Of a stretch of DNA of 64,000 nt, positions 34,139 to 42,783 are shown piece after piece. The notes under the pieces are model-generated. The model had not been told where the DNA came from. It saw only the letters and a list, made by a program, of their open reading frames with translations, and did not search any database. The DNA is taken from assembly GCF_017873245.1 (NCBI RefSeq), contig NZ_JAGGJY010000014.1:1-64000 (forward strand). The letters run 5' to 3'. This DNA is from Clostridium tertium (lineage in GTDB: Bacteria > Bacillota > Clostridia > Clostridiales > Clostridiaceae). Positions within the stretch are counted from its first letter, which is position 1. Each line of letters opens with the position of its first letter. The translations under genes and the position numbers were made by a program.

Positions 34139-35308
34139 ATGAAGATTTTTCATATGGGAGATTGGCATATAGGAAAACTTGTTAATGGATTTTATATGAC
34201 AGAAGATCAAGAATTTATAATAGAGAAAATTTATGAAGCAATTAAAAAGGAGAAACCGGATGTAGTTGTTATTGCTGGAGATTTATATGATAGATCAGTT
34301 CCACCAGTTCATGCTGTTGAATTGTTAAATAAAACTATGAAAAAAATAGTTAAGGATTTAAATACTAAAGTAATAGCATTAGCAGGAAATCATGACAGTA
34401 ATGAAAGAGTTGAATTTGCAAGCTCATTATTATGTGATAGTGGTTTATACATAGTTGGAAATTTAAAAAGAAAAATAGATAAAATAGTCCTAGAAGATGA
34501 ATATGGAAAGGTTAATTTTTATCCAATACCATATGTAGATGTACCAGTTGTTAGAGATTTGTTTGAAGATGAAAATATAAAAACTCACGATTTGGCTATG
34601 CAAAAAATAATTTCTGAAATTCTAAATGATTTTAATGAAGATGAAAGAAATATTGCAGTAGCTCATGGGTATGTAACTCAAATGAAGGAAGATAATTTTG
34701 AAGCTTTAGAGGAGAGTGACTCAGAAAAACCTCTTTCAATAGGTGGAACAGAATATATAAATTCCAAACACTTTGAAAAGTTTAATTATACAGCACTTGG
34801 ACATTTGCATGGACCACAAAAAGTTGGAAGTGATAGAATAAGGTATTCAGGCTCCCTAATGAAATATTCATTTTCAGAAGTAAAGCAAAAAAAAGGAATC
34901 ACTATTGTAGACATAGATGAAAATGGAGATGTAGATATAGAAATTTACGATTTAAAGCCAAGAAGAGATTTTAGAATCAAGACTGGTACATTAGATGAAA
35001 TTATTAAAGGATTTGATAATTCGTCTGAAAATTATGATGATTACATTAAAGTGATACTAAAAGATAAGGGTGAGCTTTTAGATCCTATGGCAAAGCTTAG
35101 AAGTATATATCCAAATGTTATGGAACTTACTAGAGAGGAAAGAGTTTCAAGAAATAGTAGTAGAAATGTAGCAACTAATATAAAAGAAAAATCTAAAATA
35201 ACTTTATTTAAGAATTTTTATGAAGATATAATGGGTGAAGGTTGTAGCGAAGAAGAGATAAATGTTATAGAAAAAATAATAGAAGCATCAGAAAAGGGGG
35301 GAGAGTAA
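34139..35308 (+). CDS. sbcD: Exonuclease SbcD (Mre11 homologue)
   Basis: Nuclease subunit of the SbcCD complex, which cleaves DNA hairpins and blocked ends. The calcineurin-like metal motifs are intact: GDWHIGK at residues 7-13, GDLYDRS near 49, GNHDS near 82, the AHGYVTQ histidine near 176 and LGHLHGP near 220. Length 389 aa is normal. A TATAAT is at about 34097. sbcC begins 1 bp after its stop. Long palindromes, such as the repeats in this window, are natural SbcCD substrates. Confidence 0.95.
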   Translation: MKIFHMGDWHIGKLVNGFYMTEDQEFIIEKIYEAIKKEKPDVVVIAGDLYDRSVPPVHAVELLNKTMKKIVKDLNTKVIALAGNHDSNERVEFASSLLCDSGLYIVGNLKRKIDKIVLEDEYGKVNFYPIPYVDVPVVRDLFEDENIKTHDLAMQKIISEILNDFNEDERNIAVAHGYVTQMKEDNFEALEESDSEKPLSIGGTEYINSKHFEKFNYTALGHLHGPQKVGSDRIRYSGSLMKYSFSEVKQKKGITIVDIDENGDVDIEIYDLKPRRDFRIKTGTLDEIIKGFDNSSENYDDYIKVILKDKGELLDPMAKLRSIYPNVMELTREERVSRNSSRNVATNIKEKSKITLFKNFYEDIMGEGCSEEEINVIEKIIEASEKGGE

Positions 35309-35309
35309 G

Positions 35310-38300
35310 GTGAAGATAAGAAAACTTATAATAACAGGTTTTGGACCATATGCTGAAAGACAAGAGTTAGATTTTGAATCAAGTCTTGATGGGAAAAATA
35401 TGTTTGTTATAACAGGAAATACTGGAGCAGGAAAAACTACAATTTTTGATGCTATAAATTTTGCTTTATATGGAGAAGCAAGTGGTAGTGAAAGAGATGG
35501 GAAAAATTTAAGAAGTGACTTTGTCGATAAATCAACTCCAACAGAAGTAGAACTTTGGTTTTCACTTAGAAATAAAGAGTATTATATAAAGAGGTCACCA
35601 CAATATTTTAGAGCTAAACAAAGAGGTGATGGATTTACAGAAAGTAAGCCTTCTGCTGAAATAAAAATTGGAGATAAAACAGTATCAGGACCGAAAGAAG
35701 TTACTAGATTAGTTGAAGAAATACTAGGAATTACATGCGAGCAATTTAAACAATTAGTTATGATTCCACAAGGTGAATTTAAAAAATTATTAAATTCAGA
35801 TAGCGACAAGAAAGAAGAAATTTTTAGAAAGATTTTTGGAACTAAGGTTTTTGCAGATATACAACAAAACATAAAATTAGAGGCCAATAATCTTAAAAAG
35901 TCTATAGAACAAATACAAAGAGATAGAGAAAATAGAATTAAGGCATTTGCATGCAAAGAGGATGATGACGAATTAAGAAGAATTGTAAATGCTAAGGATT
36001 TGAACATAGAATTAATACTTTCAAAATTTAAAGATGCTATAGATAAAGATGATGCAGAAGAAAATATAATCAAAGAAAAGTTAAAAGATATTAATATAGA
36101 AATTAATAATATTTCAAAAGAGTTAGTTTTAGCAAATGATATAAACAAAAAGATAGATAATCTAGAAAAGTACAAATGCGATTTAGATAAATTAAATTTA
36201 TTAAAGCATGAATATGAAGTAAAAAGTATTAAATTAGAAAGTGGAAAAAAAGCTGTAACAGTTCTAGGCTTTGAAGATAAATATAAAGAGAAAAAATTAT
36301 CCTTACTGAAAGCAGAAGAAAGTTTAAGAAAAAGTATAGAAAATTTAAATAAATATAAAAAAGAATTTGATGATGCAGAAAGAAAACTAAAAATAGAAAA
36401 TGAAAAGGAAGATTTAAAAAACGATTTACGAAAAAAGATTGATGAAATTGAGAAGTTAAAAGAAAAAGCTTCAATTTATCAAAGTAATAAGGAAAAGCTT
36501 GATAAGCTAATGAAAGAATCTCAATATATTATCGAAAGAATAAAGCAAATCGATATAGATAGAAATAAGAAGAATGACTTATTAAAATTATTATCAGAAG
36601 AGCTAGAAAATATAAATAAGCTAAAAGAGGAAAAAAGTAATTTAGATATAAAAGAAATAAATTATACATCTAAACAAGAAAAACTCAATAAGCTTTTAAG
36701 TGCTTTAGAAAAATGTAAATTAGAAAGTCAAAGACATGTAAAGGGAACAGCATTTTATGAAAATGCAGATAAAGAATATAATGATAAGAAAAAAAATTAT
36801 GAGAAGCTAGAAGATGCTTTTAGAAGAAATCAAGCAGGAATATTAGCTAAAGGGCTAATAGAAGGAAAAAATTGCCCTGTTTGTGGATCTATTCATCATC
36901 CAAAGCTTGCAACTATTGAATCAGGTAATATAAATGAAGCTGCTGTAAAGGAATCAAAAGCATTAGCTGACAAGTTTTATGAAAAAAGAGAATCTTATTA
37001 TAGGGAGCTTACTAAAATACAAGCAGAAATAAGTTCACTTAAAGAAGAAACAATAAAACCTATATTTATAGAAGTTTTTAATAAAGAAGAGTTTAATGAT
37101 GATATTGAGATATCTATAGAAAAGGTTAAATTTGAACTAAAATATAATTACAGTCAGTTAGATAAAGTAATTAGTAGAAAAAAAGAAATTGAAAAGGTAG
37201 TATCACTAGAATTAACTAAATTAAAGCAAAAGGAAGAAGTAGAAAAATATACTGAGGAATTAAGGATCGATCTAGAAAATAAAAATAAAGAACTATTAGC
37301 AAAAGAGGGAGAATTAAAAACTCAAGAAACTAATCTACAAAATATAGTTGATGAATTCAAAGGAACTATAAGAAGCGTTAAGGATTTAGAAGAAGAACAA
37401 TTAAAAGTAAAGTGTACTCTTGAAAAGTTAAAAGAAGATTATCTAAAGGCGGAAAAAAACTTTAATAATATAAAAACTATTTATGATAAAGAAAATGGTA
37501 ATAAGAGTTCCCTAGAGAAAGTAACTGAAAATGCAAAGTTAGAGCTAGATGATGCTTTAAAGCTGTTTAAAGAAAAAGTTCTAGAATTAGGATTTGAAAA
37601 TTACAATGACTATTCTTCAACGAGAATGACACAAGTAGAAATTGATGAGTTAGAAAGAGATATAAATAAGTTTAATATAGATTTATCTAATGCAGAAAGA
37701 GTTTATAATTTATCTTTAGAAGAGTGTAAGGATTTAAATAAAATTGATGTGAGAAATATAGAAGAAGCTTTAAAAGTTAAAAGTAATGAAAAGATTAATT
37801 TAGAGAAAGCTGAAAAAGAAATTTACTTAAGAATAAGCCAAAATAAAAGAATTGTTGGAGAATGCATTAATTATAGTAAATTAATAGAGGCAGATGAAGA
37901 AAAATATAAGACCGTAGGTAAATTAGCAAAAGTAATAAATGGGGATAATCCAAGAAAAATAAGTTTTGAGAGATATGTTTTAGCAGCATATTTTGAAGAT
38001 ATAATTGAAGCTGCAAATATTAGATTCTCACAAATGACTTGTAATAGATTTGAGCTTTTAAGAAAAGAAGAATTAGGAGATAAAAGAAAAGGGCAAGGAT
38101 TAGATTTAGAAGTGTTTGATAACTATACAGGTAAATCTAGAGATGTAAAAACATTATCAGGAGGAGAATGCTTTAAAGCATCATTATCTATGGCATTAGG
38201 ACTTGCAGATGTAGTTCAAAGTTATTCAGGTGGCATACAACTAGATACTATGTTTATAGATGAAGGCTTCGGAACCCTAGATCCAGAATCCCTTGATTCA

Positions 38301-38444
38301 GCTATAGAATGCTTAATAGACCTACAAGACGATGGAAGAGTGGTTGGTGTAATTTCCCACGTTCAAGAACTAAAAGATAGAATAGAAACTAAGCTTGAAG
38401 TAAGCTCAACAAATAAGGGAAGTAAGGCTGTCTTTAAAGTTTAG
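35310..38444 (+). CDS. sbcC: SMC-like ATPase SbcC (Rad50 homologue)
   Basis: ATPase and DNA-tethering subunit of SbcCD. Walker A GNTGAGKTT is near residue 35, followed by long coiled coils. The zinc hook CPVCGS is near 522. The signature LSGGECFKASLSMALGLA and Walker B MFIDEGFGTLD lie near the C-terminus. Length 1044 aa is typical. Start is GTG 35310, with GGGGGAGAG inside the end of sbcD as ribosome site. Repeat copy E begins 10 bp after its stop. Confidence 0.95.
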   Translation: MKIRKLIITGFGPYAERQELDFESSLDGKNMFVITGNTGAGKTTIFDAINFALYGEASGSERDGKNLRSDFVDKSTPTEVELWFSLRNKEYYIKRSPQYFRAKQRGDGFTESKPSAEIKIGDKTVSGPKEVTRLVEEILGITCEQFKQLVMIPQGEFKKLLNSDSDKKEEIFRKIFGTKVFADIQQNIKLEANNLKKSIEQIQRDRENRIKAFACKEDDDELRRIVNAKDLNIELILSKFKDAIDKDDAEENIIKEKLKDINIEINNISKELVLANDINKKIDNLEKYKCDLDKLNLLKHEYEVKSIKLESGKKAVTVLGFEDKYKEKKLSLLKAEESLRKSIENLNKYKKEFDDAERKLKIENEKEDLKNDLRKKIDEIEKLKEKASIYQSNKEKLDKLMKESQYIIERIKQIDIDRNKKNDLLKLLSEELENINKLKEEKSNLDIKEINYTSKQEKLNKLLSALEKCKLESQRHVKGTAFYENADKEYNDKKKNYEKLEDAFRRNQAGILAKGLIEGKNCPVCGSIHHPKLATIESGNINEAAVKESKALADKFYEKRESYYRELTKIQAEISSLKEETIKPIFIEVFNKEEFNDDIEISIEKVKFELKYNYSQLDKVISRKKEIEKVVSLELTKLKQKEEVEKYTEELRIDLENKNKELLAKEGELKTQETNLQNIVDEFKGTIRSVKDLEEEQLKVKCTLEKLKEDYLKAEKNFNNIKTIYDKENGNKSSLEKVTENAKLELDDALKLFKEKVLELGFENYNDYSSTRMTQVEIDELERDINKFNIDLSNAERVYNLSLEECKDLNKIDVRNIEEALKVKSNEKINLEKAEKEIYLRISQNKRIVGECINYSKLIEADEEKYKTVGKLAKVINGDNPRKISFERYVLAAYFEDIIEAANIRFSQMTCNRFELLRKEELGDKRKGQGLDLEVFDNYTGKSRDVKTLSGGECFKASLSMALGLADVVQSYSGGIQLDTMFIDEGFGTLDPESLDSAIECLIDLQDDGRVVGVISHVQELKDRIETKLEVSSTNKGSKAVFKV

Positions 38445-38453
38445 CTATAAGTT

Positions 38454-38632
38454 ATTTTGCGAAGCAAAATAGTTAAAAAATGAAAGAATTAAGAAATGAA
38501 AGAATTAAGGAGGTTTTGCTCTGCAAAACTTAAATTTAATTGTGCAAAGCACTATTTATTTAAAAATCCGTAAGGATTTTTTACCTTAATTTTTTCATTA
38601 TTTCATTAAAGATAAATTGATTCACAATTTAT
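38454..38632 (+). repeat. Dispersed cloverleaf repeat, copy E (best preserved)
   Basis: Terminal palindromes ATTTTGCGAAGCAAAAT (38454-38470) and ATAAATTG..CAATTTAT (38612-38632). The outer stem AATGAAAGAATTAAGG (about 38495-38510) pairs with CCTTAATTTTTTCATT (38584-38599), with one G-T pair. Three inner hairpins: GTTTTGC-TCT-GCAAAAC (38513-38529), GTGC-AAA-GCAC (38542-38552), AAAAATCC-GTAA-GGATTTTT (38562-38581). The fold is a four-way cloverleaf. The right palindrome contains the stop codon of the downstream AraC gene. Confidence 0.8.
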
Positions 38633-39516
38633 AAATTTGATTTTCTATATTTAGTTGGAGATATTGATAAAAACTTTTTAAAGGTTTTAATAAAATATGA
38701 AACATCACCAAATCCAACTTCATAAGCAATTTCTGTTATAGATAAATTTGTATCAAATAAAAGCAAAGTTGCTTTTTGAATTCTAAAATAATTAATATAT
38801 TGAGTACAAGTTTTACCTGTTTGAGCTTTGAAGAATCTTAAAAAATGGTATTCACTATACTGAGCTATATCTGCTAATTTTTTAATTGAGATAGGATTTT
38901 TATAATTGGTTTGAATATATTTAATAACTTCTTTTAATTTTTCAACTTTGATTAAATCACTATAGTTTTCTGAATTTAAATTTAGGCTAATATAACCTTC
39001 TTTAAAGATAGTAGAAAAAATTGAAAATAAAGATCCTTTAATTTCTAATTGAAAGCCATAAGATTTATTATTGTAGCTTTCTATTATATTATTAAAAGAA
39101 TTAACTATTTTAGAATGTCCAACATTTGAAGTTCTTATGATATTCTTAAAAAATAATTTGTTTTTCATTATGGGATTTACAAAGTTAATTTGAGAATAAT
39201 CTAAAGTATTTCCTTCTATTAAAGAGAGATTAAATACAAGAGCTACATAAGATATCTTAGTATTTTCTTTGCCTATCATATAATGAATAGATCCGTTAGG
39301 AATAATAATGAAATCTCCAGTAGTTACGCTAAATATTTTAAAATCTATGCAAATTTCTGCAGAACCATTAAGTATGTATATAAACTCCATTTCATCATGC
39401 CAGTGTGAATAGAAATCGGCTGAATTCCTAAATTCCACATTATAGACTTCTAGTGGTAATTGCATATTTCCATGGTTAACTTGTTCCTTAAGTTGTAAAT
39501 AACTTTTATTATCCAT
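38629..39516 (-). CDS. AraC family transcriptional regulator with cupin domain
   Basis: The N-terminal cupin sensor domain (about residues 1-140, with FYSHWHDEMEFIYILNG) is followed by two helix-turn-helix motifs of AraC type: ISIKKLADIAQYSEYHFLRF and LSITEIAYEVGFGDVSYFIK. The cupin suggests a sugar effector. The start is ATG 39516 with GGAGATA 5 bp upstream, not 39564. About 295 aa, normal. It is next to, and divergent from, hcp, but hcp has its own HcpR-type site, so its target is unknown. Its TAA lies in the terminal palindrome of repeat copy E. Confidence 0.9.
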   Translation of the reverse strand: MDNKSYLQLKEQVNHGNMQLPLEVYNVEFRNSADFYSHWHDEMEFIYILNGSAEICIDFKIFSVTTGDFIIIPNGSIHYMIGKENTKISYVALVFNLSLIEGNTLDYSQINFVNPIMKNKLFFKNIIRTSNVGHSKIVNSFNNIIESYNNKSYGFQLEIKGSLFSIFSTIFKEGYISLNLNSENYSDLIKVEKLKEVIKYIQTNYKNPISIKKLADIAQYSEYHFLRFFKAQTGKTCTQYINYFRIQKATLLLFDTNLSITEIAYEVGFGDVSYFIKTFKKFLSISPTKYRKSNL

Positions 39517-39692
39517 AATATCTCCTTTAAATAAAAATAGCAAAATTGTCATGCCTATAAGCAATTTTAAATGAGAAAAGTAATTATAATAACAGTATAA
39601 TGCAAAAAGAAATAAATTTCATTATAGTAAAATATCTTTATAATTGGGCTTTGACAAATTAAAAGATAAATTTTTTGTTTTTTAGTTACCTT

Positions 39693-39706
39693 GTAACGAT
39701 TGTTAC
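39693..39706 (+). promoter_or_regulatory. Candidate HcpR operator upstream of hcp
   Basis: GTAAC-GATT-GTTAC is a perfect dyad with the 5-4-5 pattern recalled for clostridial HcpR sites. An extra GTTAC lies 4 bp upstream (39685). The -10 TATAAT is at 39729-39734, so the dyad centre falls at about -41.5, the class II activator position of Crp/Fnr proteins. The -35 region is poor (CCGAAT), as expected for an activated promoter. Confidence 0.75.
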
Positions 39707-39728
39707 CGAATTAGATATGAAATCCTCA

Positions 39729-39734
39729 TATAAT
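39729..39734 (+). promoter_or_regulatory. -10 element of hcp
   Basis: TATAAT without a recognisable -35 at 17 bp; transcription would begin near 39741. Confidence 0.65.
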
Positions 39735-39787
39735 GTAAACATAGAAGGAACAAATTAAGATTTAAATTATCAAGGGGGATTTTTTCG

Positions 39788-41428
39788 ATGGAAAATAAAA
39801 TGTTTTGTTTCCAATGTCAAGAAACAGCAGGATGTACTGGATGTACACAATTTGGAGTGTGTGGTAAATCACCAGATTTAGCAAGAATGCAAGATCTATT
39901 AGTATATACAACAAAAGGATTATCAGAAGTTACAACAAGATTAAGAAAAGAAGGAAAAGAAATTTCAGCTGAAATTAATCACTTTATAACATTAAACTTA
40001 TTTACAACTATAACTAATGCTAACTTTGATGATGAAATATTCTATGAAAGAGTTAAAAGAGTTTTAGAAATAAAAGAAGAATTAATAAATAAGTTATCAA
40101 GTAAAGATGGATTATCAGAAGCTGCATTATGGACAGCAACTACAAGAGAAGAATATGATGCAAAATCAATAGAAGTTGGTGTATTAGCAACTAAGGATGA
40201 AGATATAAGAAGTTTAAGAGAACTTATAACTTATGGATTAAAGGGATTATCAGCTTACATGAAGCATGCTAATGAATTAAGCTATGATAATGAAGAAGTA
40301 AGTGCATTTATGCAAGAAACTTTAGCTAAGTTATTAAATGATAACTTAACAGTAGATGAACTAGTTGCTTTAACTTTAGAAACTGGTAAGGTTGGGGTAG
40401 ACGGTATGGCTTTACTTGATAGTGCTAATACTGGAACTTATGGACACCCAGAAATGACAAAAGTTAATATAGGTGTTGGAAATAAACCAGGAATATTAGT
40501 TTCAGGTCATGATTTAAAAGACTTAGAACAATTATTAAAGCAAACAGAAGGTACAGGAGTGGATGTTTATACTCACTCAGAAATGTTACCAGCTCACTAC
40601 TATCCAGCATTTAAGAAATATGATCATTTTGTAGGAAACTACGGAAATGCATGGTGGAAGCAAAAAGAAGAATTTGAAAGCTTCAATGGACCAATTTTAA
40701 TGACTACTAACTGTATAGTACCACCAAAGGACAGCTATAAAGACAGAGTATTCACAACTGGAGCAGCTGGATTCCCAGGATGCAAGCATATAGAGGGTAT
40801 AGATGGACAAGCTAAAGATTTCTCAGAAATAATTGAACTTGCAAAGAAATGTAAGGCTCCAACAGAAATAGAAAAAGGAGAAATCATAGGTGGATTTGCT
40901 CATAATCAAGTAATGCAACTTGCAGATAAAGTTGTAGATGCTGTTAAATCAGGGGCAATTAAGAAATTCTTCGTAATGGCAGGATGTGACGGAAGAGCTA
41001 AATCAAGAAATTACTACACAGATTTTGCAAAAGCTCTACCAAATGATACTGTTATATTAACAGCAGGTTGTGCAAAATATAAATACAACAAATTAGACTT
41101 AGGAGATATCGGTGGAATTCCAAGAGTTCTAGATGCAGGACAATGTAACGATTCATATTCATTAGCATTAATTGCATTAAAACTTAAAGAAGTATTCGAA
41201 TTACAAGACATAAATGAATTACCAATAGCATTTAATATTGCATGGTATGAACAAAAAGCTGTAATAGTATTATTATCATTATTATATCTTGGAGTTAAGA
41301 ATATCCACTTAGGACCAACATTACCAGCATTCTTATCACCAAATGTTGCAAAAGTACTTGTTGAAAACTTTGGTATTGGTGGAATAACTAATGTTGAAGA
41401 TGATTTAAACATGTTCTTAGGACAATAA
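39788..41428 (+). CDS. hcp: Hydroxylamine reductase / hybrid cluster protein
   Basis: Hybrid-cluster protein, acting on NO or hydroxylamine in nitrosative stress. The N-terminal cysteines Cys7, Cys10, Cys19 and Cys25 follow the CX2CX8CX5C spacing of Hcp from strict anaerobes and bind the [4Fe-4S] cluster. Hybrid-cluster ligands lie in the later blocks, for example [18 protein letters not shown] and [12 protein letters not shown]. Length 546 aa is normal. More C-ending codons than neighbours suggest high expression. The upstream dyad and the adjacent hcpR indicate induction by reactive nitrogen. Confidence 0.96.
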   Translation: MENKMFCFQCQETAGCTGCTQFGVCGKSPDLARMQDLLVYTTKGLSEVTTRLRKEGKEISAEINHFITLNLFTTITNANFDDEIFYERVKRVLEIKEELINKLSSKDGLSEAALWTATTREEYDAKSIEVGVLATKDEDIRSLRELITYGLKGLSAYMKHANELSYDNEEVSAFMQETLAKLLNDNLTVDELVALTLETGKVGVDGMALLDSANTGTYGHPEMTKVNIGVGNKPGILVSGHDLKDLEQLLKQTEGTGVDVYTHSEMLPAHYYPAFKKYDHFVGNYGNAWWKQKEEFESFNGPILMTTNCIVPPKDSYKDRVFTTGAAGFPGCKHIEGIDGQAKDFSEIIELAKKCKAPTEIEKGEIIGGFAHNQVMQLADKVVDAVKSGAIKKFFVMAGCDGRAKSRNYYTDFAKALPNDTVILTAGCAKYKYNKLDLGDIGGIPRVLDAGQCNDSYSLALIALKLKEVFELQDINELPIAFNIAWYEQKAVIVLLSLLYLGVKNIHLGPTLPAFLSPNVAKVLVENFGIGGITNVEDDLNMFLGQ

Positions 41429-41434
41429 TAAATT

Positions 41435-41488
41435 AAAAGCTGTTGTAAAACTAAGCTACTTGGTTTTACAACAGCTTTTGTTTTTTTT
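41435..41488 (+). terminator. Terminator after hcp
   Basis: A 19-bp stem (41435-41453 with 41461-41479, one G-T pair) with a long T run. Confidence 0.92.
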
Positions 41489-41516
41489 ATATATAATTTG
41501 TGATAGTATAATATTA

Positions 41517-41650
41517 ATAATGGACAATTGATAGTTGATAATTAAGGATGTTTTGCACAGAAAAACTTAAATTAAATTGGTGATCAGCACCTTTTATTTA
41601 AAAATCTCTGTTTTTTTCTTAATTGTCCATTATGCATTATCAATTATAAA
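41517..41650 (+). repeat. Dispersed cloverleaf repeat, diverged copy F
   Basis: The outer arms are of a different sequence type (AATGGACAATTGATAGTTGA against TTAATTGTCCATTATGCATT) but the interior matches the family. GTTTT..AAAAC, GGTG-ATCAG-CACC and AAAAATCTCTGTTTTT follow in the order of copy E, with the shared linker ACTTAAATT. It separates the hcp terminator from hcpR. Confidence 0.55.
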
Positions 41651-41668
41651 AATGTTCACATTTTTATA
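41645..41668. promoter_or_regulatory. 24-bp palindrome before hcpR
   Basis: TATAAAAATGTTCACATTTTTATA is self-complementary over 11 bp on each side of TC. It abuts the hcpR ribosome site (AAAGGAGAG). It may be an operator, a leader hairpin, or the end of repeat copy F. Confidence 0.4.
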
Positions 41669-41683
41669 CAAAGGAGAGTTCGT

Positions 41684-42352
41684 ATGATAGATATATTAAA
41701 GGATACTTGCTTTTTTAAGGGTATTCCTGAAGTTGAGATAGAGGAAATTTTAAAAAGTGAATCATATATAATAAAATCATATAAAAAGGGTGAAGTAATA
41801 GCAAATCAGGGAGAAAAGTGTAATAGCTTATCTGTTGTAATTGATGGAAAGGCTGTAATCCAGACTATATATGAAAATGGAAAAGTATTAACATTATCCT
41901 ATTTTAATGTAAGTGATGTATTTGCAGAAGCATTATTATTCTCTAAAGAAAAAGAGTATCCTGCAACAGTTATGGCTTTTGAAAATTGTAAGGTATTATC
42001 ATTTCCTAAAAAAAGTGTTTTAGGTATAATTCAGAAGAATACTAAGTTTACAGAAAATATATTAGAGCTTTTATCTCAAAAAATAGTTATATTAAATAGA
42101 AAAATAAATTTAATTGAATTAGATTCAATTAGAAGAAAGATATGTAAGATTTTACTTGATAATTATAAAAGAAATAATACATTTTCATTAAAAATATCAT
42201 CTAAAAAAGATTTAGCTGAAGAGCTTGGAATTCCAAGACCATCTCTTTCAAGAGAACTTATAAATATGAGAGATATGGGACTTATAGACTTTAGTTTAAA
42301 AGAAATAATGATATTAGATCTTGAAGGCTTAGAAGATGAATTTTTGGTTTAA
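41684..42352 (+). CDS. hcpR: Crp/Fnr family regulator, likely HcpR
   Basis: A 222-aa protein with a cyclic-nucleotide-like sensor domain (GEVIANQGEKCNSLSVVIDG near residue 40) and a Crp-type helix-turn-helix (SKKDLAEELGIPRPSLSREL near 170-190). No Fnr-type cysteine cluster is present. Its place right after hcp and the dyad at the hcp promoter identify it as the probable HcpR activator of nitrosative-stress genes. Ends at a hairpin. The assignment is from context plus family. Confidence 0.82.
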   Translation: MIDILKDTCFFKGIPEVEIEEILKSESYIIKSYKKGEVIANQGEKCNSLSVVIDGKAVIQTIYENGKVLTLSYFNVSDVFAEALLFSKEKEYPATVMAFENCKVLSFPKKSVLGIIQKNTKFTENILELLSQKIVILNRKINLIELDSIRRKICKILLDNYKRNNTFSLKISSKKDLAEELGIPRPSLSRELINMRDMGLIDFSLKEIMILDLEGLEDEFLV

Positions 42353-42367
42353 TAATAAAAGTAACTA

Positions 42368-42400
42368 GGCAGGCTATTAAATAAAAAAGCCTGCCCAATT
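42368..42400 (+). terminator. Terminator after hcpR
   Basis: GGCAGGCT (42368-42375) pairs with AGCCTGCC (42388-42395). The T tail is weak (AATTATTT). Confidence 0.65.
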
Positions 42401-42647
42401 ATTTGGTATATATAAATTGTAAAGGGATAACTTAAATTAACCCGTGCAATAAGTATATTATAGTGGAATATTTTAATAAATTAAATAAAATTTAGAAAAT
42501 TTAGAATAATTACCAAAAAAGTATAATAATCTTTGTACAAATTTTATAGGAAAATATTATATAAATAAAATTCTGAAAGTTATATGTACCATTGGAAAAA
42601 TATATGATATAATGAATGTATAATTATTTAATGTGCTAAGAGAAGTT

Positions 42648-42697
42648 AGAGTTAAGCATAAAAATAAGAGTTAAGTCTTATTTTTGTGCTTTTTTTG
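42648..42697 (+). promoter_or_regulatory. Leader terminator, candidate antitermination target
   Basis: AGCATAAAAATAAGA (42655-42669) pairs with TCTTATTTTTGTGCT (42676-42690, one G-T pair), followed by T7, about 35 nt after the predicted transcription start and 86 bp before the gene. AGAGTTAAG occurs twice (42648 and 42667), one copy in the stem-loop. Firmicute glp operons are often controlled by GlpP antitermination at such leader terminators, which would fit. Confidence 0.6.
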
Positions 42698-42783
42698 TTA
42701 TCTAAACAAAGATGCCAGGAATAATTTAAATTATAAAAAGGTTGGTTAAAATAAATTTAAATAATATTAATGGGGGTATATAT

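Larger units (their letters stand above)
42353..42783. other. Intergenic region with leader of the glycerol-3-phosphate operon
   Basis: Contains the hcpR terminator, then AT-rich DNA, a TATAAT at 42608-42613 and a terminator-bearing leader before the oxidoreductase gene. GGGGGT at 42772-42777 is that gene's ribosome site. No small gene is seen. Confidence 0.6.

Noticed and set aside
35582-36175. Minus-strand open frame of 197 aa within sbcC
   Set aside because: Antisense shadow of the sbcC coiled-coil region; Ser/Leu/Phe-rich product typical of reversed Lys/Glu codons.
41014-41412. Minus-strand open frame of 132 aa within hcp
   Set aside because: Entirely antisense to the conserved C-terminal half of hcp, with no ribosome site.
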